From: Sclerodactyla briareus
Lineage: Eukaryota; Echinodermata; Holothuroidea; Dendrochirotida; Sclerodactylidae
Length of the DNA stretch: 64,000 nt
Assembly: GCA_026419785.1 (NCBI GenBank)
Contig: JAODTK010000921.1
Location: 123,428 to 187,427 of the forward strand
Direction: 5' to 3'
A model generated the notes under the pieces. It did no database searches. It was not told where the DNA came from and worked only from the letters and a program-made list of their open reading frames with translations. Positions 34,416-45,199 of the stretch are shown piece by piece (the first letter of the stretch is position 1; the number at the start of each line of letters is the position of its first letter). The translations under genes were made by a program, and so were the position numbers.

Positions 34416-34613
34416 CCAGTGGCGTACCCACGAGGGGGGGGGGCAGCTGTTATTTGGCAATTATTGCAGCAGCAACGTGCCTGGGGGCCCGTAAATTGTA
34501 CTCATTTACCAATAGGGAGGGGTGAGGCCATTTATGAGGGCGCATTTCCTTTGGTTCCGACCCCAACACCCATCCCACCCCCCCCCCAGACAAATCTCTC
34601 GGCACGCGCCTGG
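34416..34613 (+). mobile_element. MITE-like element, copy M2 (most complete)
   Basis: It starts CCAGTGGCGTACCCACGAGG followed by poly-G, and ends with poly-C, then CTCTCGGCACGCGCCTGG. The ends are imperfect inverted repeats (CCAGtGGCGTaCC against CCAGGCGCGTGCC). The interior contains CCAATAGGGAGGGGTGAGGC, shared with copies M1, M3 and M4. It carries no coding capacity. It sits in an intron of the coiled-coil gene. I see no clear target-site duplication. Confidence 0.7.
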
Positions 34614-34944
34614 AAATGACCACTTCTACCAATTCGGTATCGCGTCTGCAGAGGGATTCTGTGGAATATCTTTCAACCTCTAGACCTCGGTGTACAGCGA
34701 ATGCGATGCCACTCAATAACGATCCGGAGGCACGGGCGAAACTACGGGTGGGGGCGACTGGCGGAGTCGAGACACACAACTTTGCTGGAGATATCCATAC
34801 GTTTCGGTTTTTTCTGTCCACGCGGAATTTTTCATTACTGGACACCCCCATCATTGGAACCTTCCCGCCGCCAGCTCCCCAGTCCCCACGGGTGTGGAAT
34901 AATTCACGTTTTGGATCGTATCCCCAACAACATACCCGGATCAC

Positions 34945-34985
34945 GCGGTTGTAGTAATAATAATACCACATACTTATATAGCGAT
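34945..34985. repeat. (AAT)n linked to TATATAGCG motif, copy 1
   Basis: TAATAATAATA is followed within 15 bases by CTTATATAGCG. The same combination occurs at 39,846-39,885 with TTTATATAGCGC. The microsatellite and motif appear to travel together. Confidence 0.55.
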
Positions 34986-35519
34986 GTAGACGTGTTGGAC
35001 TGAGGATTATTACATTTTCCACGTTTTTATAGGGATTGTATGGAGTTGATTACTCATTTCTCCCAAATCACTGTAATATTCGATATTTTCCTGGGTTTAT
35101 ACTTCTCTCTCACATGCCACATATGTCTATGTTAGCATCTCTTTGCCAGGTTAGTGCGAATAAATCTCACTTGAGCCCGGAAAGTCCATGTTCGCCTTAA
35201 ATGTTGCGTCCAGGTCTGAAATACATCCGCCTATTTTCCAGTCACTGTTTTCCTAATGATCAGTTTCCCGTGGTACTCACTCAGTGATTATGTACTGCAA
35301 TAAGTACGGTAATTAGTCCGTCACTCCTCTCAGAATCAGTGTGCTGTTTCCACACAGTGCAGATCAGTATTATTAGTCCCGTCCAAGTTCCCTTTTATGG
35401 TCTTTAAAAAATTGGTTTGTTCCGTTATGCAGGCTGTACTAGCCAACTTGCCAGATCATCATTACATCCTTCCATTTTCCCCTCACATACTTGAAGATCA
35501 TTTACTTTATACTCCACTT
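34986..35519 (-). other. 3' flank of the large coiled-coil block; coding status unclear
   Basis: Beyond the in-frame TGA at 35,520-35,522 a +1 frame continues VKVEYKVNDLQVCEGKMEG. A third frame then stays open to about 35,327 (contains ITEQTNFLKTIKGNLDGTN). Possible donors such as CAA|GTATGTGAG near 35,490 exist. Either coding continues across frame errors or this is intron. Confidence 0.3.
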
Positions 35520-38500
35520 TCACTCCTGTACTGTCCAGTCAGCATTGAGTCCCTCTATTTCCCTCTCGCAGTCTTCCAGATCCTGCTCCATCCTGGTGAG
35601 TTCATCTTCCAGCTCGTACGTACGCTCGTCCAGCCTCCATCGCTCATCTTCCAGTTCCTCGTTACTGTTCTGCACTTCCATGAAGGACGCTTTCATCCTC
35701 GTATGCACGAGCGACAACTTCCTCAGCCGCTTGCTGCTTCCCTCCCGCATCTCGTAACCGCTGAGCTTCGATTCTCACTGCCCCATCTATCTCTCTCCAG
35801 TTTTTTAGATCAAGGCATAACCTCATATTCTCTTTCCGTTCTCTTCTAAGCTCATCCGAAAGCTCTCTTTCTCAGACCCAATCTTAGTAATTTCGTCTTG
35901 AGCATGAGCCAAGTCGTTCTTCAATTCTGCGATGACTTGCTGCAGCCTGTCATCTGATCCAAGTGAAGTTTCATTGATGTGTCCCGCCGTCGATTCCTCT
36001 TCGATCCAAGGGAGCTGCATACTCTCGCCAATGTATTCGTCTTCATATATACGTCGGACATGTTTATCTGGGCGCAATCGTTCCTTCGCATTCACTCATT
36101 ATTCATTTCAGCGCACGCTTGCTTCCTCTTCAATGTCACGTATCCGATCGTGCGTCTCGCTCAATTCCTTCTTCAGAACTTCAATCATTTCTTTATTATT
36201 GATTTCATTTTCAAACAGTATTTGTTCTTCTTTGGTCTCAGCTTGGACCATCTTGAATGCCGCCTTGTAAATGCAGCCATACACAAACCCTTTCACATGC
36301 AGCAGTCCAATTTCCTTCAGATCGTCATCCTTCTGTTGCCGTATGACTTTCAACTCCTCCCTAAAGTTTCCTTTCTCTCTTTCTTTGCCTTTCAAGTGAC
36401 TCTATCTGTTCACGTGATTCTTTCTTAAGATCAGTTGTCTTCGCTCGCATAGTATTGATTCCTGCTCTGTAGATGCATTCTTGCACAATTAATTGCACAT
36501 TCAGTAGTTCAATTTTCTTCATGATGTCATTCTTTCGCTGCTGGTTCACGCACGGTCTGTCCACGCGATTCGATTTCGAGATGAGTTGCTTCGTCGCTTT
36601 GAAGAACATTGAATATTAACATTCTGACTGGAAAGCAATTCTTCTTCTCTTTCAACTGCTCTTCAAGTTCATCGATGACCGTTTGCGAACTCTGAATAAC
36701 AGTGTTCTTGTAGAATACAACTTGCATCTGCTCTTCTAGTTGTTCTTTCAGATCACCAATTGGCCCGTTCATTGCTTCGAGAAACATCCCCTTCCTGTAA
36801 TTGTATATTTAGGATGCTCATCTTCGCTTCTAAGTTCTCGATCACTCCATTCTTATGTGACAGGATGGCTTTCCATGCATTCGTTATTCCTTTCTGCTTC
36901 CCTTTCATGACATTTTTTCATAGCAACCACGTTCGCATTATGCATCTCCTGCTTGTTCCTCAAGATCCTCGGACAAAAATCTCCTGGCAGCGTAGTTGGG
37001 CCTCAAAGAGAGCTTCAGTGAACGTTTCTCCTTTTTGTATGCTATCTCCATCGAACAACCATGCTTTTTCTGCTCAGTGAGTCTTTCTTCAAGCTCCTTT
37101 ATTCTTATTCGGTAATCTTCAATAATCCCTTCTTTTTCTGCCAATTTGGATTTGGCATTTCCGTTCGCACGGGACAACTCTTCCTCGTTCGTCAATCGCA
37201 GTTTCTTGACTTTGTCTGCTGATAACTGTTGCTGCTCGCTAAGCTGGTATTCCAGACGGTTCGCCGTGGCTTTAAGTGAAGCTATTTCTTCTTCTTGGCG
37301 TATTCGTAGTGCCTCACCCTCCATCTTCACTGTCCTCGTACTCCAATCTTATCTCATCTTGTTTTCCACTGAAAGCTGTTTCTGCTTTGAAAGTTCTTCC
37401 TTCAGAGTATCCGCGGTGAGTCTAGTAAGGCTTTTTCTTCCACCCAAAGGCTGTTCCGCAGCGACTCGCTGTCCGCCTTTGCTACTTCGTATTCTGACCG
37501 CAAGGCGTCGATTTCGTTAGCTGAGCTCTCTGCATTCTCGGCCAATTTGCGTCCAAGATCATTCACAGTCGATTCTAATGAGGTTTTCTCCAACTGGAGA
37601 GTGTCCTGCATACGTACGACCTCCGCATGCTATTCTTGTAACACCTCCAGGTCATTCCCTTGCTGTAAATTAGCACGACGCAAATAGGTTATCTCTCTAG
37701 ACAGTATCCAGCTCCACCTCACACAGTTGTATTGCTTCTCTTTCTCTCTCATAAGATGTGTCATCTTTGTCATCTTCTCCTGGTACTCTTCGCATTCTCT
37801 CTCCGTGGCCTAGTTCTCCTTCCCCATCTCAAGTTGACCTCAGTGAAACGATGTTTCAGCTCTTGATGTGCGGCAGTCAGAGACTGAATGGCGTTATTCT
37901 CTTGTTCCAAAAGACCATTGAGCTTTGTCACCTCTTCCTTGTACCTTCTACATTCCTCTTCTTTGAGTGAGAGTTTCCCTTCGAATAATCGCGCGGTTTC
38001 CTTGAGACGACCTTATATTAAAAGCTGTAGACATTGGGTAGTCAATGCTTCAATATCCTCATCTTTCTCTTTGAGATGACCTTCTATCTGTAGACACTGG
38101 GCAGTCAATGCTTCAATATCCTCATCTTTCTCTTTGAGATGACCTTCTATCTGTAGACACTGGGTAGTCAATGCTTCATATCCTCATCTTTCTCTTTGAG
38201 ATGACTTCTATCTGTAGACCTGGGCAGTCAATGCTTCAATATCCTCATCTTTCTCTTTGAGATGACCTTCTATCTGTAGACACTGGGTAGTCAATGCTTC
38301 AATATCTCATCTTTCTCTTGAGATGACCTTCTATCTGTAGACACTGGGTAGTCAATGCTTCAATATCCTCATCTTTCTCTTGAGATGACCTCTATCTGTA
38401 GACACTGGGCAGTCAATGCTCAATATCCTCATCTTTCTCTTTGAGATGACCTTCTAATCTGTAGACACTGGGTAGTCAATGCTTCAATATCCTCATCTTT

Positions 38501-39720
38501 CTCTTTGAGATGACCTTCTATCTGTAGACACTGGGCAGTCAATGCTTCAATATCCTCATCTTTCTCTTTGAGATGACCTTCTATCTGTAGACACTGGGTA
38601 GTCAATGCTCAATATCCTCATCTTTCTCTTTGAGATGACCTTCTATCTGTAGACACGGGTAGTCAATGCTTCAAATCCTCATCTTTCTCTTTGAGATGAC
38701 TTCTATCTGTAGACACTGGGCAGTCAATGCTTCAATATCCTCATCTTTCTCTTGAGATGACCTTCTATCTGTAGACACTGGTAGTCAATGCTTCAATATC
38801 CTCATCTTTCTCTTGAGATGACCTTCTATCTGTAGGACACTGGGTAGTCAATGCTTCAATATCCTCATCTTTCTCTTTGAGATGAACCTTCTATCTGTAG
38901 ACACTGGGTAGTCAATGCTTCAATATCCTCATCTTTCGCTTTGAGATGACCTTCTATCTGTAGACACTGGGCAGTCAATGCTTCAATATCCTAATCTTTC
39001 TCTTTGAGATGACCTTCTATCTGTAGACACTGGGTAGTCAATGCTTCAATATCCTCATCTTTCTCTTTCATCTGGCGGTTCATTTCTTTCAACCCAGCCT
39101 TTATACTTTCAAAATCCGCTCCCTTGTTGGCAAGTTTCTCTCCCCATTCTATCGCGGTTTCTTCGAAATTATTTCTAAACTCTTGACAATCGGATTTCAG
39201 TGATCCAATTCTTTCCTTCTCTTTCTCCAGCATCAGAAGGGCCCATTTCGGTAATATCATTCGGTGTACTGCTCTCGCTCTGCTTCACTGTGGGCTAGTG
39301 CTTCCTCCAACGTCAGTTTGGCTTTCTTGAGGAGATTCTTCACCCCCGATTTTTAGTGGTCATTGCTCCAATGTCCTTCTCTAGTGCTAGTTTTCGGGTA
39401 TAGCTGTTTCGAATCTCGTTACCAAAATTGGTCACGACCTGCTCCAGTAGTTTTTGGTCGCGCTGCTTGATCTTGAGGCGCTCAGCCATTTCGTCGTGGA
39501 TTTTTATCACTTGTCGGCTCTGGTTGTTCAGTCGATTCAGGACGCTGACCACGTCATCTCGTTCTCGGTGGTGGGTCACTGAATGCTTCTTGAGCACCCC
39601 ACGACGTGACTTCGTGAACTTCAGAAGCTTCTTGTCCACGAGACCCGCAATTGTTTCGTTACATCGCGAGACGTTGTTGGACCGTCGCGACGTAAGTCCT
39701 CGGTAGCCTGGGTTCCGAGT
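35520..39720 (-). CDS. large coiled-coil protein, main coding block (many frame breaks)
   Basis: The block opens at a strong acceptor (minus TTCTCTTGTCCTTTGTAG). Segments readable on the minus strand include GLVDKKLLKFTKSRRGVLKK and RDDVVSVLNRLNNQ (39.6 kb), LTLEEALAHSEAEREQY (39.3), the 21-residue repeats (38.0-39.1), LEKTSLESTVNDLGRKLAEN (37.5), RIRIKELEERLTEQKK (37.1), DELEEQLKEKK (36.65) and RTYELEDELTRMEQDLEDCE (35.6). All are heptad-rich and charged, with no membrane segment or catalytic domain. At least ten frame changes and two in-frame TAG codons (37,810-37,812 and 37,630-37,632) interrupt it. I cannot name the family. A structural, centrosomal, Golgi or cytoskeletal coiled-coil is typical for such composition. 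It could be a real gene in an error-rich assembly or a decaying pseudogene. Confidence 0.72.
38026..39069 (-). repeat. 63-bp coding tandem repeat, 17 copies (21 residues, three heptads)
   Basis: Units (plus-strand TGTAGACACTGGGTAGTCAA start) begin at 38,026, 38,089, 38,152, 38,213, 38,275, 38,336, 38,397, 38,460, 38,523, 38,586, 38,648, 38,708, 38,770, 38,831, 38,896, 38,959 and 39,022. The intact period is 63 bases. On the minus strand each encodes KEKDEDI followed by EALT(T/A)QCLQIEGHL, with Ile, Leu, Cys, Ile and Leu at heptad core positions. The T/A variants run T A T A T T A T A T T A T T T A T. About ten units have lost 1-3 bases (or gained 1-2), at different sites. Confidence 0.95.
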
Positions 39721-40500
39721 CTACAAAGGACAAGAGAAAGAAAGGAAGGGAGAGGAATTAAGTAACGTTCATACCCGAACACCTTCATAGATTCAATGAT
39801 TCATTTATAAGGTAAATGACACAACTAGGCTACAGGTCAATTGATAAATAATAATAATAATGAAAATATTTATATAGCGCACGAATCCAAAATGGTTCAA
39901 CAACGTACAACTTATTGATAGCAAGAAATGAACAAATGTCGTTTGAACACATCGATAGATTGGGCATTCTTTAGGTATACGCGCGGAATATTTGGTGGAT
40001 CACTCCCAACTAAAGAGGTACAACGTGTTAGCTTTGTGGAAGATAGCTGCTACTCAAAGTTCTTCCCTTCCTTTTTTGGAGGGCAATGATTATCCTTAGG
40101 GTCATTTTTTTTTTGGTCATCCCTGGTCCCACAATGTCATGTTGGTCCCACTGCATATCTTCCACCATATTAGGCCTGACTTGGTGTTAGAGCTAGCGGG
40201 GAAATGCAGGGAAAAACATGCGGGTTCGTGCTTTGCAACAATTAGTTCAGGTGGTAATGTTTGGGTGGTGAACGTCCCACCCACCCCCCCCCCCCCCCAT
40301 TGATTTGCTCCACTTGCGTTAATGCCTACGCTCAACCCAAGGCATTTAACATTAGCAAACAATAATAAACCCGTACACACATTTTTGCGTGGGACCGGTC
40401 ACTATAGTGCTAGTTCACCTCCCCCTCCTTTGCATTACGAATTCAATATATCGCCACTCCTTCAATTTGTGGTCAACAAGTATCTTCCAATCCGCCATTT
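39721..40500 (-). other. intron of the coiled-coil gene with (AAT)n-TATATAGCG repeat
   Basis: It lies between the acceptor at 39,721 and the exon-like modules at 40.5-40.9 kb. It contains (AAT)n with TTTATATAGCGC at 39,846-39,885, related to the copy at 34,945, and a C run at about 40,284-40,299. I see no exon. Confidence 0.5.
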
Positions 40501-40504
40501 CTGC

Positions 40505-40650
40505 TCCATGTCAGGCTGCCGCTCTAACACAGTGAAGGGTGGGGGTTGTTGCTGCTGTTAGTCGAGGGTCCGGGCAACCCCCACCCTCTCTTACAAATGG
40601 TACCCTCACCTTCTTCTGTCCTCTTCCAGTCCCTGATTTTCGGACTGATG
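40505..40650 (-). pseudogene. degenerate tandem copies of the 40.77-40.94 kb exon
   Basis: The minus strand at about 40,590-40,640 reads HQSENQGLEEDRR up to a donor AG|GTGAGG, matching RQPDNHGLDMEEDDQ and the donor AG|GTAAGA of the exon at 40,767. A further piece at 40,505-40,585 matches the exon's TGGACCCCTCGAC...CAACAACAAC...GGCAGCCTGAC stretch. So the exon and its 3' flank are duplicated locally. Whether the copies are spliced is unknown. Confidence 0.5.
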
Positions 40651-40766
40651 TACTAACCCGTTCTTCAGTTAAATTATGGTTCCTTTTACTAGGGCGGTTA
40701 TTAGGCTGTTATTCCAGCAACGGCCCCCTCCCCCCCCCCCCCCACCTCTCACGAATGTATTCTTAC

Positions 40767-40943
40767 CTTTGATCGTCCTCTTCCATATCCAGTCCATGAT
40801 TGTCAGGCTGCCGATCCAAGATGATGGGGGCCGGCAGCGGTCCATCGGGATTGTTGTGGTTGTTGTTGTAGAGTCGAGGGGTCCAGGTAACCCCGCCATC
40901 AACATCCCGTCCACGAAGATGAGATTGTCTGATAAACCATGAT
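40767..40943 (-). CDS. upstream exon of coiled-coil gene
   Basis: The acceptor is CTTCAATTTACAG above 40,943 and the donor is CAAAG|GTAAGAAT below 40,767. The exon is 177 bases and is open in one frame: SWFIRQSHLRGRDVDGGV, then YNNNHNNPDGPLPAPIILDR and QPDNHGLDMEEDDQ. It enters and leaves in phase 2, so it can be duplicated or skipped without changing frame. Its last two bases join the exon at 39,720 to give R-LGTQATEDLRRDGPTTSRD, an equally gene-like peptide. It is low-complexity and polar, probably a disordered N-terminal region. Confidence 0.55.
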
Positions 40944-40949
40944 CTGTAA

Positions 40950-43600
40950 ATTGAAGAAAATTCGAGTGAAATGCAAAAACGGAGAAGGGACTGCGATCAA
41001 TTACAGCTATTCACCGTACTGTATATATTGGGACTAATTAATTTTATTTGCTTCACATGATTGGTGCATACACCGCATTCATTAAATGCTACGTCACTTC
41101 TCTTCAAGAATTATTATTGAATGCTACAGGATAACCAACGAGTGCCAGATGAAGTCATCCTATGCTCGAAAATTTAGTAGTACTCTGATTTTTTTTTTTT
41201 TTTTGGGGGGGGGGGGGATTTCCACCTTACGGTCTTGACCTCTTGCACTGAAATGTGATGCCGATGAAAGTTTGCTCCGGCTAGTGTTCCTAATCTTGCA
41301 ACAACCCGACTAAGATTCGAGTATTTAGTCAAAATAAAATAGGTTATGCTATGATCGTATCATCTGTAGAATATATTTTATATAACAGTTGATAAGTTCA
41401 CATTCGTATGTAAAGGTAACTGTTCTTGAAATTTGGATTTCGAATATGGTAACTACCGAGTTTTTCTTTCAAAGGATGAACATTTATTTTAGGGGTCAGC
41501 GAAGTGTGATCAGGTGATTGGCTAGTTGGGCTAATAACGTAACCATGCACAATGAGTGGAGAACGTTCCTGTAGTAATATATCGTTAGTCCTCATCATTT
41601 GACATAAGTGGCGGACAGGGCTATAACTTACTTTAATCAATGTAATATTAGCCTGATGCTAAAAATAAAACAAAAGGCTTCTTCCTCTCTCACCTCACCT
41701 CAGCAATTAACTACATAACTCATTCAAATGCATGCTAACGCTCTTCAGATATCGTGCTGAAAAGGCTCCTCGTATTTTCCTTCTCATGACCCTGATGACC
41801 CGTGGCGAAAAACAGAAAGAACATCAGGCTCTTTAATTTCTCATCTTCCCTGCACCCATATACCTAATTGGAACACCGGGGTTTTAATTCTTAACATTTG
41901 CATAAGCCCCGCATATGTCGTACTGATAAGTTTTCAAGTTTGTCCTTCAATGACCTTAACTAACTAAGAAAATCCATTTGGCATTTATTTTTTGAGGGGC
42001 CCGGGTTCCTCTATGGCCGCTACTGGCTAGCTCGTCTTATTTCCGGGAGCCGCTTTCTTAGTCAATACGCTGTCATACCAATACCCTCCAGAACCAGGAA
42101 TCATATCACGCTAAACACCCAAGCGCATGTACATGTTATGTGCATGGGGGTATAATACATGCAGACGACTCGCGCCACATACATCCCCTGTGTCTAGGCA
42201 CTGTATCAAAGACGTATTTTACCCCGGGCGTAGGTGGTGGGGAGATGGTAGGGTGATCCTTTGTCTTCGATGGGCAATATCCCCCCCCCCCCACACTTAG
42301 TCGCAATAATCTCTTTTTTCTCTCAGGGCTAATCGATCAAACTGATTTTGAGAGTATACCAAAAGCAAGCCCCATTTCAAAACATATTGTAGCATGCGTG
42401 TGAGAGAGGTCAGTAATAAACCCCAGACAAGCCGATTGGCCACTGAGTGTAAAACGTATGGTACAAGGCGAATGAACGGGAAACTTCCTTATATTTTTTA
42501 CTAGTCGCTAGAGGGTTGAAATTCAATTCACATGCCCCATGGCCCTCGCATGCGTGAGACGAGGGACAGGGGGGAGGCAGGAAAAAATCCGAATCCTGAA
42601 AGACGGACGGGACCATTATTCAGGTTATTGCCCTTGTCTGTGGGGGTAGGTCAGAGCAGGAAAATTTTCCTAATCCTCGAAAGAATTATATCCCAACCAC
42701 CTCACCGTGCACGGGGCGGAGAAGTTCCGGCCAGGTTTTCACCCGAACCGATGATACACAGTGACTCTAATAACATACCCATTGAAACATTATAAAGGTA
42801 ATCCTAATGTAGCATTATTTCTATCCAGGATTACATTGAGAAATTTTGCCTGTTAATCATACTTTGAATAAAATGTGGTAATTTCTGCCTCGATTTTTCT
42901 ATAGTCAGGTGAGGATTTTTTTTCCTCCTCGTAACACTTACGGCCAGGTAGGTTGGACTAACTTATCATTGGTGGCTGTCTGAATTTTTGATTGGATACT
43001 CGCCCCGAGATTTGAGCCCAAACAAGTGTCCCTGTCAATGTATATAGAAGATGTGGATGGGGGGGGGGATGAATTCTATATCCCCAACTACCGGTACTAA
43101 TTATTGCAATTACATATTCCTCTATTCTGATGTTTTTGTGGTATTAACAGGCAACTGGTCAGGTCAGAGTACGGGGGGGGGGCAGAATCCACAGGCTCCC
43201 CCATAATTGGACGTCCCAAATCTTGTACCAAACAAACTTAGAATTGTCCGAATGAAAACCTACGAATCATTCACAAAATATCAGAGAATAATCTCATTTA
43301 TTTCCAAGTGAATACCCTTCTCCGTCCGCCAAAATTCCACATTACTGTGAAGAGTCAAGGCGCCCTCAGATCGCGTCATTGTGATGAATTCCTAGAATTT
43401 CTCAAAAGTAAATTGGATTACCTAAACAAGGCAACATGCTAGAACCTCCAATTTGGGTGTGGGGTTTGAATGTCCTATTTTCACCTGGCCAGTTAAGCAA
43501 ATCTATCACGTGACCATAGCCTTCATATTGTTCAAAATTGAAAAGTCAGGGCGTCTTCCGAAGTCAAGAGGTTGTTTAATTCCGTGGGTGACGCTTTCTT
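40950..43600. other. no gene identified; homopolymer runs and diverged repeat
   Basis: A T run then a G run lie at 41,190-41,218, a C run at about 42,281-42,292, and G runs near 43,061-43,069 and 43,172-43,180. A diverged copy of the 32.5-33.1 kb repeat lies at 41,700-41,970. Further 5' exons of the coiled-coil gene would be expected here or beyond but were not seen. Confidence 0.35.
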
Positions 43601-43609
43601 GTGGAAGAG

Positions 43610-44000
43610 CAAGGTCTATTGATATAGAAATGAGTGGTAGATGCGCCATATTGGAGTAAACGTCTCTATTGTTTTGGGTGGCAATCTAATTAATATTCAT
43701 GAGTGGGCGACCCTTTGGAGCAAAACTTCAGAATTTCTTGTGAACACTATAAGTGGAAGACTGAAAGATATATCGCTTTCATACTTGGGTAATGAAGCCC
43801 CATAGTGAGGATGTTTTTTATGCTGATCTAATTAATATTCATGAGGGGTGGGCTTCAGAAGCAACACAAAAACGCTAATCTCGATTACGGTAGGTAATAC
43901 TTTCTTTAAACTTGTCTTGGGGGCATCAGTGAGGAGGTGCCAACAAATTATTATGTGATCTCTAAATATATTGTTCCCATATTTGGGTGGTGATGCCCCG
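43610..44000. repeat. degenerate tandem repeat (CTAATTAATATTCATGAG landmark)
   Basis: CTAATTAATATTCATGAG occurs near 43,686 and 43,828, 142 bases apart. A relative (CTAGTTAATCTACATGAGTG) occurs at about 45,108, and TTGGGTGG(C/T)... landmarks also recur. The third copy is separated from the others by the GAGTCC-rich segment, as if that had been inserted. Confidence 0.55.
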
Positions 44001-44019
44001 TTAGTAAGTAGATGCAGTG

Positions 44020-44975
44020 CTGGAGTCGAGTCCTCTCAATGCGATCCGAGTCCGAGTCATTCAGTATCCGAGACGAGTCATTGCGTCCGAGTCACAGTGT
44101 CCGAGTCCTCGAGTCCTTATGCAAATTTGAACTGTACTATCAATTAACAAATTTAAGGCCTAACTAACAACCGGTTATTGCTTGCTACCAGCAATGTTGT
44201 TGTTCGCAGAACGCCAGGGCAAATGCAATTGCACTCCCCAAAAATCACGGAGAATTACACTGCCTGCCAGTAACTTCCGTCATGATCTATTCACATAGAT
44301 TTACCATGTAGGCAGGAAAATAGAATACCCACTGCCAGTTACGACATGGCGACATCATAGTATGAAAAGCACATGGTTAAAAAGTATCCTACCAAGCTGC
44401 AGGAGGAAATGAGAGCTATGCTATAAATCTTCCCCAATCAGATCGTAATTCAATGAGATTTGAGTATTCCCAGTTTGTGTTAATGTTCGTGTTAGGACAT
44501 ATGAACATAAATATTGTTGTGAGGTTTCGTGTCACATTTTATTTATTTGATTTGTTTTTATGGATTAAATTGACCATGTTGATTTATAATGCCAAAACAA
44601 GTTGTACTAGTGAACTTTTTCGGCACAATGTATAATCTTTCGCTCACATATATCTGTTATCGCGTAATTAATTATGTGACGTGAAACCTGCGAGAGTGTG
44701 TAGAATGATAACTCTCCCTCCTGATTTAGACATCTACAGTGGGAACTACGTGGGAGAAGTTTTGGCTACTTTTTGGCGGAGCGTTTTGGTGCGTATTATT
44801 TTGGTTTTCTTGTACGATCGTAAAATCAAGTTCTTCCTTTAAAAAACATAGAGGGACTCGGACAGACTCGGACCCGATCATCAGTCCTTTTGGTCAGAGT
44901 CCGAGTCCGAGTCCTTGAAAAGTTATCAGTACGAACGCGAGTCCGAGTCACGACTCGAGTCCTCCATAAGGGACG
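44020..44975. mobile_element. segment bounded by (GTCCGA)n-type clusters, possible hAT-like MITE
   Basis: The left cluster (44,025-44,125) has GAGTCGAGTCC and repeated CCGAGTC. The right cluster (44,858-44,970) has ACTCGGAC on one side and GAGTCCGAGTCCGAGTCC on the other. The left end reads CAGTGCTGGAGTCGAGTCC, CAGTG being a common hAT terminus. About 730 bases of unrelated non-coding AT-rich DNA lie between. The ends are not clean inverted repeats, so the transposon reading is tentative. Confidence 0.4.
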
Positions 44976-45199
44976 AGGCTTAACAGTAGTTGGCCGGAAC
45001 ATTCTGATGAACACCGATGAGTGGAGAAAAGGACTTGTAGTGTTGCTTCCATACATACTTAGCGGTGGATTTATTGAGTAGATAGACCCTGTTGTTTTTT
45101 GGTGCTGTCTAGTTAATCTACATGAGTGGGCAGAAGCAAAATCCCGAAATTGCAATATCTTTACAACTGTATTTGCTGTACTATAAACGGTCAATTTGG

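Noticed and set aside
34450..35022. 190-codon minus-strand ORF
   Set aside because: Its 3' half is the MITE-like element M2 read backwards and no domain is present. The tyrosine run comes from the (AAT)n repeat.
38026..39069. Regular 63-bp direct repeats considered as a CRISPR array
   Set aside because: Units are contiguous with no unique spacers, encode in-frame heptads, and the context is eukaryotic.
44826..45194. 122-codon minus-strand ORF rich in Arg/Thr
   Set aside because: Its repeated RTRTRT-type peptide comes from the GAGTCC-rich cluster of a probable non-autonomous element.
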